In this document: piece by piece, positions 1 to 10,543 of the stretch | Numbering within the stretch: position 1 is the stretch's first letter | How the letters are laid out: every line of letters starts with the position of its first letter | Source: Hypomyces perniciosus | Taxonomy: Eukaryota > Ascomycota > Sordariomycetes > Hypocreales > Hypocreaceae | DNA length: 64,000 nucleotides | NCBI GenBank assembly: GCA_008477525.1 | Contig: SPDT01000001.1 | Coordinates: forward strand, 2,728,001-2,792,000 | Direction: 5' to 3' | The notes under the pieces: generated by a model | The model's database searches: none | What the model saw: the letters and a program-made list of their open reading frames with translations, nothing else | What the model was told of the DNA's origin: nothing | Translations under genes and position numbers: made by a program

Positions 1-1237
1 TCTCGCCCGAGATGAGCGAGTCGCCGCCCTCGCCGACTTGGAAGATTTGGCCGTGGAGGTCGTTGCGGACTTGTGTGAGGAGGCCCTCGACGGTGGTGAA
101 GCGTCCGCCGAGGGTACCGGGGTTGACCTGGAGTTTCAGCTCAGGGCACTCGAGGCCACAGGTTTCGCTCTTGAGGATGTCGCGGGCGAGGTCGATGTCG
201 GAGTCGACGACGAGGGTGATTTTCTCGCCGTGGTCGGGGATTTCGCCGCCGGTTTTGACGTCGTTGGAGCGGTAGCCGCAGTCGTCGCAGACGGTGGACA
301 TGAGGACGACTTGCTTGAAGTGGGGGATGTCGACCATCTTCATGTGGGTGGTGCAGGAGTGCATGCATCCTGGGCATGTGGCGGGGAAGCTGTAAACTTC
401 GTTGGGGATGATGTCACCGTCGGCTGTGAGGCCTGGGTTGGACGCGTCGGCGTCGGCGTTGCTGTCGGAGAGGCCGAGCGCTGCGTTCTGTTCTGGGGTT
501 CGGGCGAATTCATGCTTCTCCCATTTGCCGACGCCGTCCTTGAGGTCAGGGGCGATGAATGAGTTGCCGGCAGGGTCGTCGACGTATACCCGGAAGGGGA
601 ACGACTCTCCAGCCAGCATGGCTTTGCCCTTCTTGATGATCTCGGCGACCTTTTCGTAAATCTCTGGGGTCTGCTCCTTGCGCGCCTCCTGGCCCATCTG
701 CAGGTCATCCACCACGGTAGTCAGCAAGCCCTCGACATTTGTCAGCTGGCCTCGGCCTGCGGGGATCTCGAGATCGATTTCGATGAACTTGACGGTCGCG
801 GTGTCGGATTTGACGACCTGGCGGGAGAAGTCATCGAGGTCCGTCAGGCGCAATTCGTAGTGTGTGCCTTTGGGCTGGATGGTACCGGCGGGTTGGATCT
901 CGTTGTTCTGGAGGCCACAGTGGTCGCAGGCAAAGGACATGATGACGACCTCGCGGAAGTAGGGGATGGCAGTAAGGAGGAGTCTCGTAATGCCCTGTGT
1001 TCCAAGTTCGTTAGTTATTGGGCTTGTTTCTTCGAAAAAAAGAATATTCCTCGGTGATTTGTGTGGACTTACATTTTCGTGGCAGTTCATGCATAGGGAT
1101 TCGATTTCATCCACTGGCGTGATGTCGTCCTCGTCGGTGGTGGCGCCATTTGTCAGGCCCTGAGCCTGGTTTCCGATCGACTCAAACATGTTCGTCGGCG
1201 CCTGAGCCGTTGTGCTGTTCTGTTCTTCGGACGCCAT
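1..1237 (-). CDS. ZPR1: ZPR1 zinc-finger protein (3' end cut by window edge)
   Basis: Two exons are seen: 1073-1237 with the ATG at 1237, and 1-994, which runs off the window. The 78-bp intron 995-1072 has a GTAAGT donor and a CAG acceptor. The protein has the ZPR1 duplicated architecture: a C4 finger (CMNCHENG ... CDHCG), an alpha-helical linker domain with the VEGLLTTVVDDLQ-type segment, then a second C4 finger (CPGCMHSC ... CDDCGYRSN) and a second VEGLLTQVRNDL segment. ZPR1 is a conserved essential protein known to bind translation factor eEF1A (acting as its folding chaperone in yeast) and to shuttle between cytoplasm and nucleus. About 386 codons are visible against roughly 480 in fungal homologues, so only the C-terminal tail is missing. 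It lies head-to-tail with the RNase P-type gene upstream of it. Confidence 0.95.
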   Translation of the reverse strand, partial: MASEEQNSTTAQAPTNMFESIGNQAQGLTNGATTDEDDITPVDEIESLCMNCHENVSPHKSPRNILFFEETSPITNELGTQGITRLLLTAIPYFREVVIMSFACDHCGLQNNEIQPAGTIQPKGTHYELRLTDLDDFSRQVVKSDTATVKFIEIDLEIPAGRGQLTNVEGLLTTVVDDLQMGQEARKEQTPEIYEKVAEIIKKGKAMLAGESFPFRVYVDDPAGNSFIAPDLKDGVGKWEKHEFARTPEQNAALGLSDSNADADASNPGLTADGDIIPNEVYSFPATCPGCMHSCTTHMKMVDIPHFKQVVLMSTVCDDCGYRSNDVKTGGEIPDHGEKITLVVDSDIDLARDILKSETCGLECPELKLQVNPGTLGGRFTTVEGLLTQVRNDLHGQIFQVGEGGDSLISGE

Positions 1238-1556
1238 CGTGATTGCTGAATGTGTCGCAGAAATGTGTGGTTGTCGCGATGAAGCCTCTGACTGGATGGC
1301 GGGGTTCTAAATTTTTTGGAGGGGCAATTTTGGAGTTATGTCATGGCTCATGCAGTCAGCGCTAGAATGTTCCCGACTCTTCGGCCAGATTTGGAAGACC
1401 ATCAGACTGCAGGACTCTGTACGAAGAATAACATCATCACATCGTCTGTATCCGGTCTGTACGCTGAATCTCTTTCCGTAGTTCGTTCTCAGGATAGATT
1501 ATTTATAAGGTTCCATTTTTCGTAAAGAGTCGTCCAACGACAGTCTGATGCCCCGA

Positions 1557-2108
1557 TCATTTCTTCATGAAATCCGCCAGCGAAAGCGGATTTGACTGGC
1601 GATTCTGCTGGCCAGATAGAAGAGCTTGCAGACCTGTTTTCCGATTCTTCGCGCGCTTCTTACTGCTTGCATTAGCAGTGGGCGCTTTTGGTGCCTCGAT
1701 CGTCTCCGCGCTCTTGTGGCTCCGAGGCTTTGCGATTTTGCGACGCGTAACTGGCTCAGGAGCTGGGAGGCCAATATTGGTGACTCTGTCGCAGAAGCCG
1801 CAGGACAACAGCTTGCAGGGTCCGGTAGCAGCGGCAGTCGGCTTTTTCTTGTTCGTGTGCATCCTCTTCCTTTTGCGTGCTTTCTGAGTCTCCAGTTTCA
1901 GCTCAGTACCCTGTCCCGGGATCATGATGTGTCCGCAGACACCGCAGACATGTTGTCGCTGAGCTTCAGACTGAAGGATGTCGTGATGGTAGAGCAAATT
2001 GGCCCGTTGGCTCATAAGATGTGCCGAGGTTTCAGGTGCGATTTTTCGAAGGAGATGCGCAGCATCTGTGAGGTAGTTCAACCCAGTAAAGACCTCTGCG
2101 GAAGCCAT
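1557..2108 (-). CDS. RNase P/MRP protein subunit, Rpr2/Snm1/Rpp21 family
   Basis: Single-exon frame of 183 residues. The N-terminal helical part (about residues 10-50) is followed by CGVCG (Cys55, Cys58), a very basic loop (residues 75-90, KARKRKR... KKKP) and CGFC (Cys103, Cys106). Two CxxC pairs around a basic insertion are the zinc ribbon of the Rpr2/Rpp21/Snm1 family, a subunit of RNase P (tRNA 5' processing) or RNase MRP (rRNA processing). The Lys/Arg-rich C-terminal tail fits RNA binding. Whether it is Rpr2-like or Snm1-like cannot be decided by eye. Same strand as ZPR1 (about 320 bp) and as the DUF866 gene. Confidence 0.85.
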   Translation of the reverse strand: MASAEVFTGLNYLTDAAHLLRKIAPETSAHLMSQRANLLYHHDILQSEAQRQHVCGVCGHIMIPGQGTELKLETQKARKRKRMHTNKKKPTAAATGPCKLLSCGFCDRVTNIGLPAPEPVTRRKIAKPRSHKSAETIEAPKAPTANASSKKRAKNRKTGLQALLSGQQNRQSNPLSLADFMKK

Positions 2109-2313
2109 TGGATCAAGCTGGCTGGGTGACAGACAAGGTCGAAACTGTTGTAGAAGTTTGAAGCTTCAGTTGGCACCTTGATAGTGGGGCGCGTTAAATA
2201 TCGACACCCTGTGTGTATTTGTCTCACTGACCAGCATTAATTTGCCCTGTAATTTTCTTGACACTCACATTTTTGTCTCTGAATGTTTCGTTATTGATAA
2301 TTTAGCTTGCTTC

Positions 2314-3031
2314 TTAGGCTCGTTTGATCTCCCATGCGATTTCCTTGATGCTCACTTCATCTCCCGCCTTCTCATCATAATCATACCATTCTCCCTCGAT
2401 CAGCTCGATCCCTGTGAACTTGGTGCCAGAGTCAGTACCCTCGGCTAACCACTCGCCCTGGAAATTCATGCAATTAGCTCTACCACTCAGCAAATAACGG
2501 AACAAGCAACTACGCACCTCTGGCTTGAATTCAGTGAATTCCAGACCACGGCAGTCGAATTCAATAACCTTCTGTGCCTTGGGCGGCTCGCCTTGCTCGT
2601 ACGGCGCGGGGGCAGCCTTGATAGTTGCAGAGGACTCCCGCTACAAAGAAAAATAGTTAGCAACATTTCTGTGTTGATGGGAATGAGCAAGGGAAGGGTA
2701 CTACCTTGCAGTTCTTGCACTTCCAGACGAAGTTGGCCTCACCCCGGCTCCCACTCATCTCGTTCGTTTCCTAGTTGGGCAGATATAAGCATAGCTCTGG
2801 CACATATAGGGAGTAACGGAGAGAGCATACAAAGCGGTTTACTCCAACATAGTTGTTGTGAGTCTCTCGGCAAGATGTGCACTGGACCTTGAACATGAAC
2901 CAGAATGGATTTTCTTCCGTATCGTTTGGCCGCAAGTTGGTCACTCTGTCAAATATTAACATGATAACATCGCGGGGTTTCTGTCAGGGCACACACCCTG
3001 TGAGCTCTGCCTTGAGAGTGAGGGTGAACAT
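2314..3031 (-). CDS. CXXC zinc-binding protein, DUF866/UPF0587 family
   Basis: Five exons close in phase to 160 residues: 2997-3031, 2831-2945, 2705-2770, 2518-2640 and 2314-2457. The short first exon encodes an N-terminus beginning MFTLTLKAELTG; the joins reconstitute VTNLRPNDTEENPF, the CTSC pair, NRFETNEMSGS, the CKNC pair and FKPEGEW. Two CxxC pairs between beta-strands, plus the acidic GxEWYDYDE C-terminal part, mark the DUF866 family (human C1orf123/CZIB, yeast YCR090C), a small eukaryotic zinc-binding fold of unknown molecular role. Five exons in about 720 bp is dense, with every intron 60-115 bp. Divergent from the PPR gene across about 295 bp, so the two probably share a promoter region. 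Confidence 0.92.
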
Positions 3032-3325
3032 TTTGGATATTTTGGAAGCGCCGAAGAAGACCTGGAAAGTAAACCTAAGTAAAGAAAACCAGATTCCTGC
3101 TGATATCGTCGTCTGTGTTCGCCTTGGCGCCGGGTGTAAGAGACAAGATATGCTCTGGAGTGGGGGATCATGAGCACCATCACGTGATAACAACGACACC
3201 ACTTTGGAAGCTCCAGCATCGTTCGATTTTCTGTAGCCGCGGGAGATGGGCATCAACGTCAAATCAAACTCCTAACCACCTGGAGCTCCATACAGCCTGC
3301 GTCACCGTCCACAAATGCTGGGGTG

Positions 3326-5485
3326 ATGCAGTCACTCTGGTCCAGAGCCGGACAGGCTCATCGTTGCGGATGCAGAGCCTGCAGCACCGCTGTCAATGCC
3401 TTGGGGAAGAGAGTGACAACAGCAGCAGCTCGACGCAAACCGACATTCGCCGAAATATTCACCGCATGCTATAGCTCTGTCTTCGCTACCGCGGCTCTCG
3501 TCGATGCCGTTAGGAAGGATGACCGCAGGAAGGACTTGGATCGCCAATTGGACGAGGCGCGGCGCGAGTTGGCCGACCTACAAGAGCGCCGCTCGACAGA
3601 CAACCGTGATGTCGACTCGAGATCGCCGGATCTTAGCATACAGCAAATGGATTCCCTCTGGCGCAGTCTGAAGGCGATATACAAGAATCGACCATTCATG
3701 AAGGAAATCCAACAGCCAGCCACAATTAGCGCATCCGATCTCGTCGAGAGTCTGAAACAAGAATACTACGGCGGCCCCAGTGAAGCATCCTTGAGCGCGG
3801 CAAGGAGAATAGATTACGACCGACTTGAGCGCGCCATCATAGCAGAGGAGTCTGACAAGCGGACTCGCTATCGAGAATCCCGCAACCAGATACAGCTGTT
3901 CAAGGAGACTATAAATACCGAACAGCTAGTCCGAAAACTTATGCAGCGTGCCGATTTCCTCACCGAAAGCTCATCACCGAGCCCCTCGTTTGATGAAGCC
4001 CGCAAGATGGTTGATGAAGGACACCCCAGTTTTACGTTTCGTTCGACAAATCCAAGCCAGGCACAGAAGAACACGGCGTTGCTCAACAAACGCCTCAGGT
4101 CACTTGTTGGCGCTTCCAATCTGAGCATGAAGGAGAGAATTGGCAGAGTCTGCTACAACCTACTTGTCTCTGCGCACCCGCCTGATATGCATACCTACAA
4201 TACTCTCATTGTTGCCTTCAACAAGTCTGGCCACCATGCATTTGCTGATGCGCTTGTGCACTCCTTTTTCCATGACCGGCTACTGCAACCTACTGCATCC
4301 ACCTTTGTGGCAATTTTGAACCATTACAAGTGCACAAATGACCATGGGAGATTCCTCCGTGCCCTCTCTTGTATTACTGGACTTGACGGCAGGACTGGCG
4401 GGAAAATTCGCAGGAGACATGTCGCGGACTTGGAGGAGTGGCCACGTCTCCTCCTTTGGGCGGCTGATACAAAACGTCGGACACACACTGGCAATTGGGT
4501 TTGGGAACACGTCCCGCTCAACCAGCCCTTGGTGGAGGAAGTCATCAGCGGCTTACTCTACTTTAAGCTCTTCGACCAAGCTGCTTCTTTCTTTCTTTCA
4601 TGCATGCGATCCGGCGTGAACTTAAGCACAAGGACAACCAGACTGTTACTCGACGAGTGCATCAATGCTCTGGACTGGAGGGCAGCAGTACGGTTAATAC
4701 GTGGGTTTACCAATTCTTTAGCCAAGTGGCAAAGGTCACTATTAGGTGGAGATGCTGAGAACAATTCTTATATCGCTGGCCGAATGCAAGTTTTGCTCGA
4801 TATTTGCGGCCTCAACAATCCAGGGAAGCCACTCCCTGGTTTTGTACTGATCAATCTGGAAATTTCTGTTCATAAGCTTCAGAAGTTTCTGAAAGTACTG
4901 GAGGAGAAGGCATCTCTGGAACAAGATTCATTGAGCCTTGAAGATGGCGCGGGCAGATCTAAGAGCAGAGTGCTGCAGATTGAGAGTCTCTTGAAGGAGT
5001 ACGTTCTCGTGAGAAAAACGACATCCTCAATCGAGAGCAAACTTTTATACCCCGACCTGTCACCAACATTTCGCATATCAATAGCGCTACATATAAGTAA
5101 TGCCGCTATCCAGCGATCTTTACAGCTGAGTCGAGAATTTGAGGAGCTGCTGTCCGCCAACAGCGGATTTTGGCACGGGCCATCAACGCAGTTGCTCTTG
5201 GAGCAGTGTCAAAGCCTTGAGAGGAATGCACATAACACCTCCTCAGGCGATGAGTTTAGGGGTTATGTGGATGACATTCCGCCAGCTTCTGAGCCATCCC
5301 TCCTCGACACGATGCCGGAGGGAGGAGAATCAGGGGCCGCGACTCTTGCGGAGCCAACCCGAGTAGTATTAGCACACCCTGGCTGCTTGGAAAGTCCAGG
5401 ATCAAGACCAAAGCATTTGCTAGGCTGGCCGGTATCTGAGAGGGCGGCGTCCTCCGAACAGCGGCAATGGATGGCGGGAACATGA
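3326..5485 (+). CDS. PPR-type, probably mitochondrial, hypothetical protein
   Basis: Intronless frame of 719 residues from the ATG at 3326. The first 45 residues are rich in Arg, Ala, Ser and Thr and almost free of acidic residues, as in a mitochondrial presequence. Residues about 60-100 form a charged coiled coil (DRQLDEARRELADLQERR). The middle (about 280-480) has tandem helical segments of pentatricopeptide character, for example PDMHTYNTLIVAFNKSGHHAFADALV and the following PTASTFVAILNHY. Fungal PPR proteins usually act in mitochondrial RNA maturation or translation; that role is inferred. The last 70 residues are low-complexity. The exact orthologue was not recognised. Confidence 0.8.
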   Translation: MQSLWSRAGQAHRCGCRACSTAVNALGKRVTTAAARRKPTFAEIFTACYSSVFATAALVDAVRKDDRRKDLDRQLDEARRELADLQERRSTDNRDVDSRSPDLSIQQMDSLWRSLKAIYKNRPFMKEIQQPATISASDLVESLKQEYYGGPSEASLSAARRIDYDRLERAIIAEESDKRTRYRESRNQIQLFKETINTEQLVRKLMQRADFLTESSSPSPSFDEARKMVDEGHPSFTFRSTNPSQAQKNTALLNKRLRSLVGASNLSMKERIGRVCYNLLVSAHPPDMHTYNTLIVAFNKSGHHAFADALVHSFFHDRLLQPTASTFVAILNHYKCTNDHGRFLRALSCITGLDGRTGGKIRRRHVADLEEWPRLLLWAADTKRRTHTGNWVWEHVPLNQPLVEEVISGLLYFKLFDQAASFFLSCMRSGVNLSTRTTRLLLDECINALDWRAAVRLIRGFTNSLAKWQRSLLGGDAENNSYIAGRMQVLLDICGLNNPGKPLPGFVLINLEISVHKLQKFLKVLEEKASLEQDSLSLEDGAGRSKSRVLQIESLLKEYVLVRKTTSSIESKLLYPDLSPTFRISIALHISNAAIQRSLQLSREFEELLSANSGFWHGPSTQLLLEQCQSLERNAHNTSSGDEFRGYVDDIPPASEPSLLDTMPEGGESGAATLAEPTRVVLAHPGCLESPGSRPKHLLGWPVSERAASSEQRQWMAGT

Positions 5486-6807
5486 TAAGATAAGAGAGGA
5501 GAGACATCAACATGTACGAATATATACATACATAAACCAGGGGAGACCCTGTAAGGAAGTTCTTGCATGCTGTATGGGAGTGGGATTGTACCAATACTCG
5601 TATAATCAAGACAGGTTGAGGGGAGCAAAACTTTTTGCTTGCCTCCTCTGTTTGATGATCGATAACCATTCTGGATAATGGAAGTTGCATGCATCCACAG
5701 ACAAGGAGGCATCGGCAGGGATAGGGATGGAAGGTTGGGGGCCTCTGTAAGGAGGACGTACTTCGTACATACAGTGCTGATGCAGTGATGCTACAGTGAG
5801 CTCAGCCGCTGTAGCAGCCAAACAGTGTCCTCTGGCGGCGGCTGCAATGCGGGCCCGGGCGGCGACACCGGAATGCTAGTGGAGCGGCTCTCAACGAAGC
5901 CGACCTATGGTTCGGGTCACGAGGAGCAGCGCGTGTCCACTCAATGGCCCCATGTGCGTCCAGGGCGAGGGGCTCTATGCTTAATGACATGGAGATTACC
6001 CACTCCGTCAGCCAACGACGAGCGTCAATTCTCAGGCAAATGTTCCGCCATTTTCAGGGTCCTTTTGCTGCAGATTTGAGGAGATTCGAGGCTATTCCCT
6101 CACTATTGCGCTCTTGAAAAGTCGGCTGGTGGGGATGATGGAGCACCGATGACAAAACATGAAAAAGACGATGGCACTCATCATCCCTCTGGAGCTGTCT
6201 TGAATCGAGTCGAACCAGATTCTCGTGACTCGCGCCACCGCTTCGGTTGCTTACTCGTACCTCTGTACGGAGAACCAACACTACTATTACTACTACAATA
6301 ATACGAGTACGCGCCCCTGTTGGCTTCTGGCGGTTCAGGCAGTTGGCAGCTACTATTAGCAGGTCGGCTCGCAGTCATCAGCCAACTGCGGACCTGAGAC
6401 CGATGAGTTTCTTCTCCTGTCTCTGTGTCTGAAATCAAATCTGGACAGGAACAAACCCCCGGCCCTTTGGGTGGTGGTCGGCGCGCACTGTCTCACGATC
6501 GCCCACAATTAGCCGTCATCAACGAAGCGGAATTCATCTAGTCATCGTCACGCGACCTGGTCTAGATCCTCTCGGCACTTTCATTGTTTTATTTTCCCCT
6601 TTCTCTGTTTCTGATCTACTATTTAGAACCGATACAGCCCTCGTCTTCTCTCATCCAAGAAGCCTCAGCCCACAATACCTTTGACGCTCCTTTGAGAAAA
6701 CGACGGCTGGGTTTGCCCCCGTAAGCATTATCGCCGAGACGAAAAATACCCCACGTACGAAGTAGAAGAGAGAGAAACGTGCGGCGGTCAAAAATCCCGT
6801 GGCCATC
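5486..6807. other. Intergenic region upstream of GDE1
   Basis: About 1.3 kb with no supported gene. It contains the 3' flank of the PPR gene, two TACGRAGTA-family words (5759-5767 and 6756-6764), the second about 45 bp before the GDE1 start codon, and a T/C-rich stretch near 6580-6620 typical of a fungal leader. I looked for the phosphate-regulon E-box CACGTG and found none, although GDE1 homologues are phosphate-regulated in yeast. Confidence 0.6.
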
Positions 6808-9800
6808 ATGAAATTCGGACGAAAGTGAGTTGTTTGGATCCATCTCAACCCCTACCGCCCGAGAGGCGGCATGTCGCTGAGACGATCCTTCAAAGTCTTC
6901 CTCGAAACCAGGTCCCCGAGTGGGCGGCCTCATACATCAACTACAAGGGCCTCAAGAAACTCGTCAAGGTGGCAGCTGAAAAGGCCCGGAATGGCGAGAG
7001 TGTAGATCCAGCAGGTGGGCGGTCTTCGTAGCCTTTGACAAAATGACACCCTCGTTGGGCCTGAGCCCTTCTCCCTAACTCGCCAACGCAGAGCTCTTCT
7101 TTGCCCTCGACCGTAACCTGGAGGACGTCGACTCTTTCTACAACAAAAAATACGCCGAGGCCTACCGTCGAGTCAATCTGTTGCAGAACCGCTATGGCCG
7201 CGTCCCTGACGTCGTTGCCACCTTGGATCAGGATGAGATTGAAGAGGTTATGGGCGCTCTGTTAGAGCTACGAAGTCAGTTGAGAAACTTGCAGTGGTTT
7301 GGTGAAATTAACCGCAGGGGTTTCCTCAAGATCACAAAGAAGATTGATAAGAAGGTACCTGGAATCGCCTCTCAGCACCGATACATGTCCACAAAAGTCG
7401 ATCCCAAGCCTTTCTCCAAGGACGGTAACCTCGCAAGGTTGCTCAGTGAGATCAATCGGTGGCTCTCTGTGCTTGGAGACGCGCAGAATTTCGACGACTC
7501 AATGTCAGATCGGTCCACCCGCTCCCTCGGCAGGGCATCTGCCAAGGCATTCCTACACATTCCACAGGCACAGCTGGACACGTTGGATCAAGCTGTTCGT
7601 CATGATGACGTTGCTTCACTCAAATCCGGCCTGGTCGACGCAAACATCATCATCTCGGAGAATTCGTCACAGTCTCTGTTGCTGAATCTTCTGCAGCGCT
7701 CTATATCAGGACGATCAAGGGCATGCATTGGGTATCTCCTTCAAAATATCAAAGATCTCGATGAGTCTGAGGACATCAACGGCCGGAATTGCATTCACCG
7801 CCTCGTAATTCATATTGGCCGCACCAAATCTGCTCCTCCGGATGAGGATTCCAACGCGTATCCCGTACACGCCGGTACTCAATTCACCAAGAGACATCTT
7901 CAGCCCGCTGTTTCCTCCACCGTCCCACCGAAGGCTCTTAACCACAGAGAGTCTACTCTCCTTAGCAAAGACGATGAGGCGGTGCAAATCCTCGAGTATC
8001 TGTTTGACAGCATGGGCGAACACCATCGAATTGCCCTAGAAAGTCGGGACTCATTGGGACGGCTGCCGCTCCACTATGCTGCTCAGTTCGGGTTTGTCGT
8101 CGTTTGCCAAATCATCATGGCAAGAATGCAACGGTGGAACCAGTTCGATGCGAAAGATGGCATTGACGCACCAGAATGGCAAGATACCGATGGCTATGCA
8201 CCTCTTCATCTCAGTGTCATTGGCGGTCATCCTCTCACAACGCAGGCCTTGCTTCAGGGCGAGAACTGGCAAGGCAGCAGCGAAGCCAAGTCGGAGATTC
8301 GAAAAGGCGTTTCCAAGTCCGGCGCCGTTCTTGCGCTTGCCACCAAATCCAACTACACCGTTATCGTCAAGATGCTTGTTGATGCCGGTGTCGATGTCAA
8401 CTGGACCGACAAAACCGGTGAAACGGCTCTTCACGTAGCTGCCAGGTTTGGTCACGACGACTGTGCTCGAGTCATTCTGGCGGGAAGCAAGTCCCAAAAG
8501 GCAAACCTGGATATTACCGAAAAGTCCTATGCTTGGACACCTCTTCATGTTGCAGCCGTGGACGGCTCGCTTTCTGTGGCCCAGCTTCTAGTTGATGCCG
8601 GCGCAGATGTATCAAAACCAGATGCCTCTGGCTGGACTGCCAAGGAGCACGCGGCTTTGCGAGGGCACTTGGAAATTGCTCGACTTCTTGCTGCCCATAC
8701 GAACGAAGAGGAGGCCGTTGCCAGAGCGGTGGCAGTATCTCCGCCCTTGAACCCGACAGAGACCTCGTCCATTGATGGGCGTCGTTCAAACGGAGTGAAC
8801 CAAGCGCCGCGTTCCCCCGAGCCTGTCAAGACCTTTGGTCATCGTTATCTGACCAACGAAAGCCTCGTCTTGGTTAGTCTCGGCTCCATGGACGTGCGAA
8901 AGGCCATAGATGCTGTGAGCCTTGACAGCATCCCTCTTGCTGAGGCGCACAATACGCAGCTTGATACAGCCCTCTCGGTCGTGGTCGCTGCTGATGGAGC
9001 TCAGGGTGAGCCAACCATTGTTGATCTCCCTGTTCATGATAATATTTCCACAGAGCCAATCGTGTTTACAACGAAGGACGCGACTAAGGTGAAGCTCTTC
9101 TTCGACATTGTCCCGACGTACTCTGGAAGCGAGAAGAACAAGATTGGTCGTGCTGTGGCCCTCATGTCTTCGGTAAAACCGACCCTCGGCACTGGGCGGA
9201 TGAATCTTCAAGGCGATCTTCGGGTCCCCATCATGAACAGTAGCCTGGAGGTGATTGGAACAGTCAACTTCAACTTCCTGGTCATTACACCATTCCACCA
9301 TCCCAACATGGAAATCACCTCCAGACAGACCTACTGGAAGAAGCTTTCTTCCACCATGGTCATCGGTCACAGAGGTCTCGGCAAGAACATTACCTCGAAC
9401 AAGTCCTTGCAGCTTGGCGAGAACACGCTACCATCATTCATTGCTGCCGCCAACCTTGGTGCTCAGTACGTTGAATTTGATGTACAGCTCACCAAGGACC
9501 ATGTTCCGGTCATTTACCACGACTTCCTCGTCAGCGAAACGGGCATCGATGCACCCGTTCATACCCTGACGCTGGAGCAGTTCTTGCACATCAACCCGGA
9601 TAACAGAAGATCAAATGATCGCCCGAATGGCTCAAAACATAGTGGCCTCTTACAACAGAATGGGCGTGCTAGAAGCAATAGCTTTACACCGAAGCGGTCA
9701 CACTCCATGGGCTACGCTGGTACCGGTCAACAAGAGATGGAAGAGCGGATGAAGCATACCAGGGATTTCAAGGAGAAGGGCTTCAAGGCCAACTCTAGAG

Positions 9801-10543
9801 GCAACTTCATCCAGGCGCCGTTTGCAACACTTGAGGATTTGTTCCGCCAACTGCCGGAACACATTGGGTTCAATATTGAGATGAAGTACCCCATGCTTCA
9901 CGAGAGTGAAGAGCATGAAATGGATACGTACGCGGTGGAGTTGAACTCGTTCTGCGACACGGTGCTTTCCAAGGTGTACGACCTAGCTGGAGAGAGGCAC
10001 ATCATCTTCAGCTCCTTTAATCCGGATATTTGTCTCTGCCTCAGCTTTAAGCAGCCGTCTATCCCCATTCTGTTCCTCACTGATGCGGGTTGTGCCCCGG
10101 TTGGTGACATCCGGGCGACCTCTCTTCAGGAGGCCATTCGGTTTGCAAGTCGCTGGAACTTGCTCGGACTCGTTTCCGCGGCCGAGCCCCTGATCAACAG
10201 CCCTCGGTTGGTCAAGGTTGTCAAGGAAAATGGGTTGGTGTGTGTCAGTTACGGCACGTTGAACAATGAACCGATGATGGTTCAGGTGAGAACTCTGTGA
10301 ATAGATATTCTTCATGACGGAAGGCTAACAACTAGGCAGCGACAAGTCCAGCAAGGCATCGACGCGGTCATTGTCGACAACGTCCTGGCCATCCGAAAGG
10401 GTCTTACAAGTGTAGAGCCACAGGGTGCTGCCACGACAACCGCAGAGGAGATGAAGTTGATCTCAGAGTCTACCGTGGAGCAACTACAGAATTTCACGTT
10501 GAAGAACGTCGAGGAGGAAGAAAAGAAGACTCAATCTGAATAA
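6808..10543 (+). CDS. GDE1: GDE1-type glycerophosphodiesterase (SPX-ankyrin-GDPD)
   Basis: Four exons close in phase to 1177 residues: 6808-6824 (17-nt microexon encoding MKFGR), 6896-7014, 7092-10285 and 10340-10543. Order of domains: SPX (residues 1 to about 160, with the PEWASYINYKGLKK motif), ankyrin repeats (about 360-585, e.g. GETALHVAARFGHDDCARVIL), a beta-rich linker, and a GDPD domain (about 800-1130). The GDPD core is intact: HRG with its His near residue 805, GENT, EFDVQ and the YHD motif, unlike the degenerate domain of Pho81/NUC-2. Family function: cytosolic hydrolysis of glycerophosphocholine to choline and glycerol-3-phosphate, with SPX sensing inositol pyrophosphates. Length fits yeast Gde1 (about 1220). 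Confidence 0.95.
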
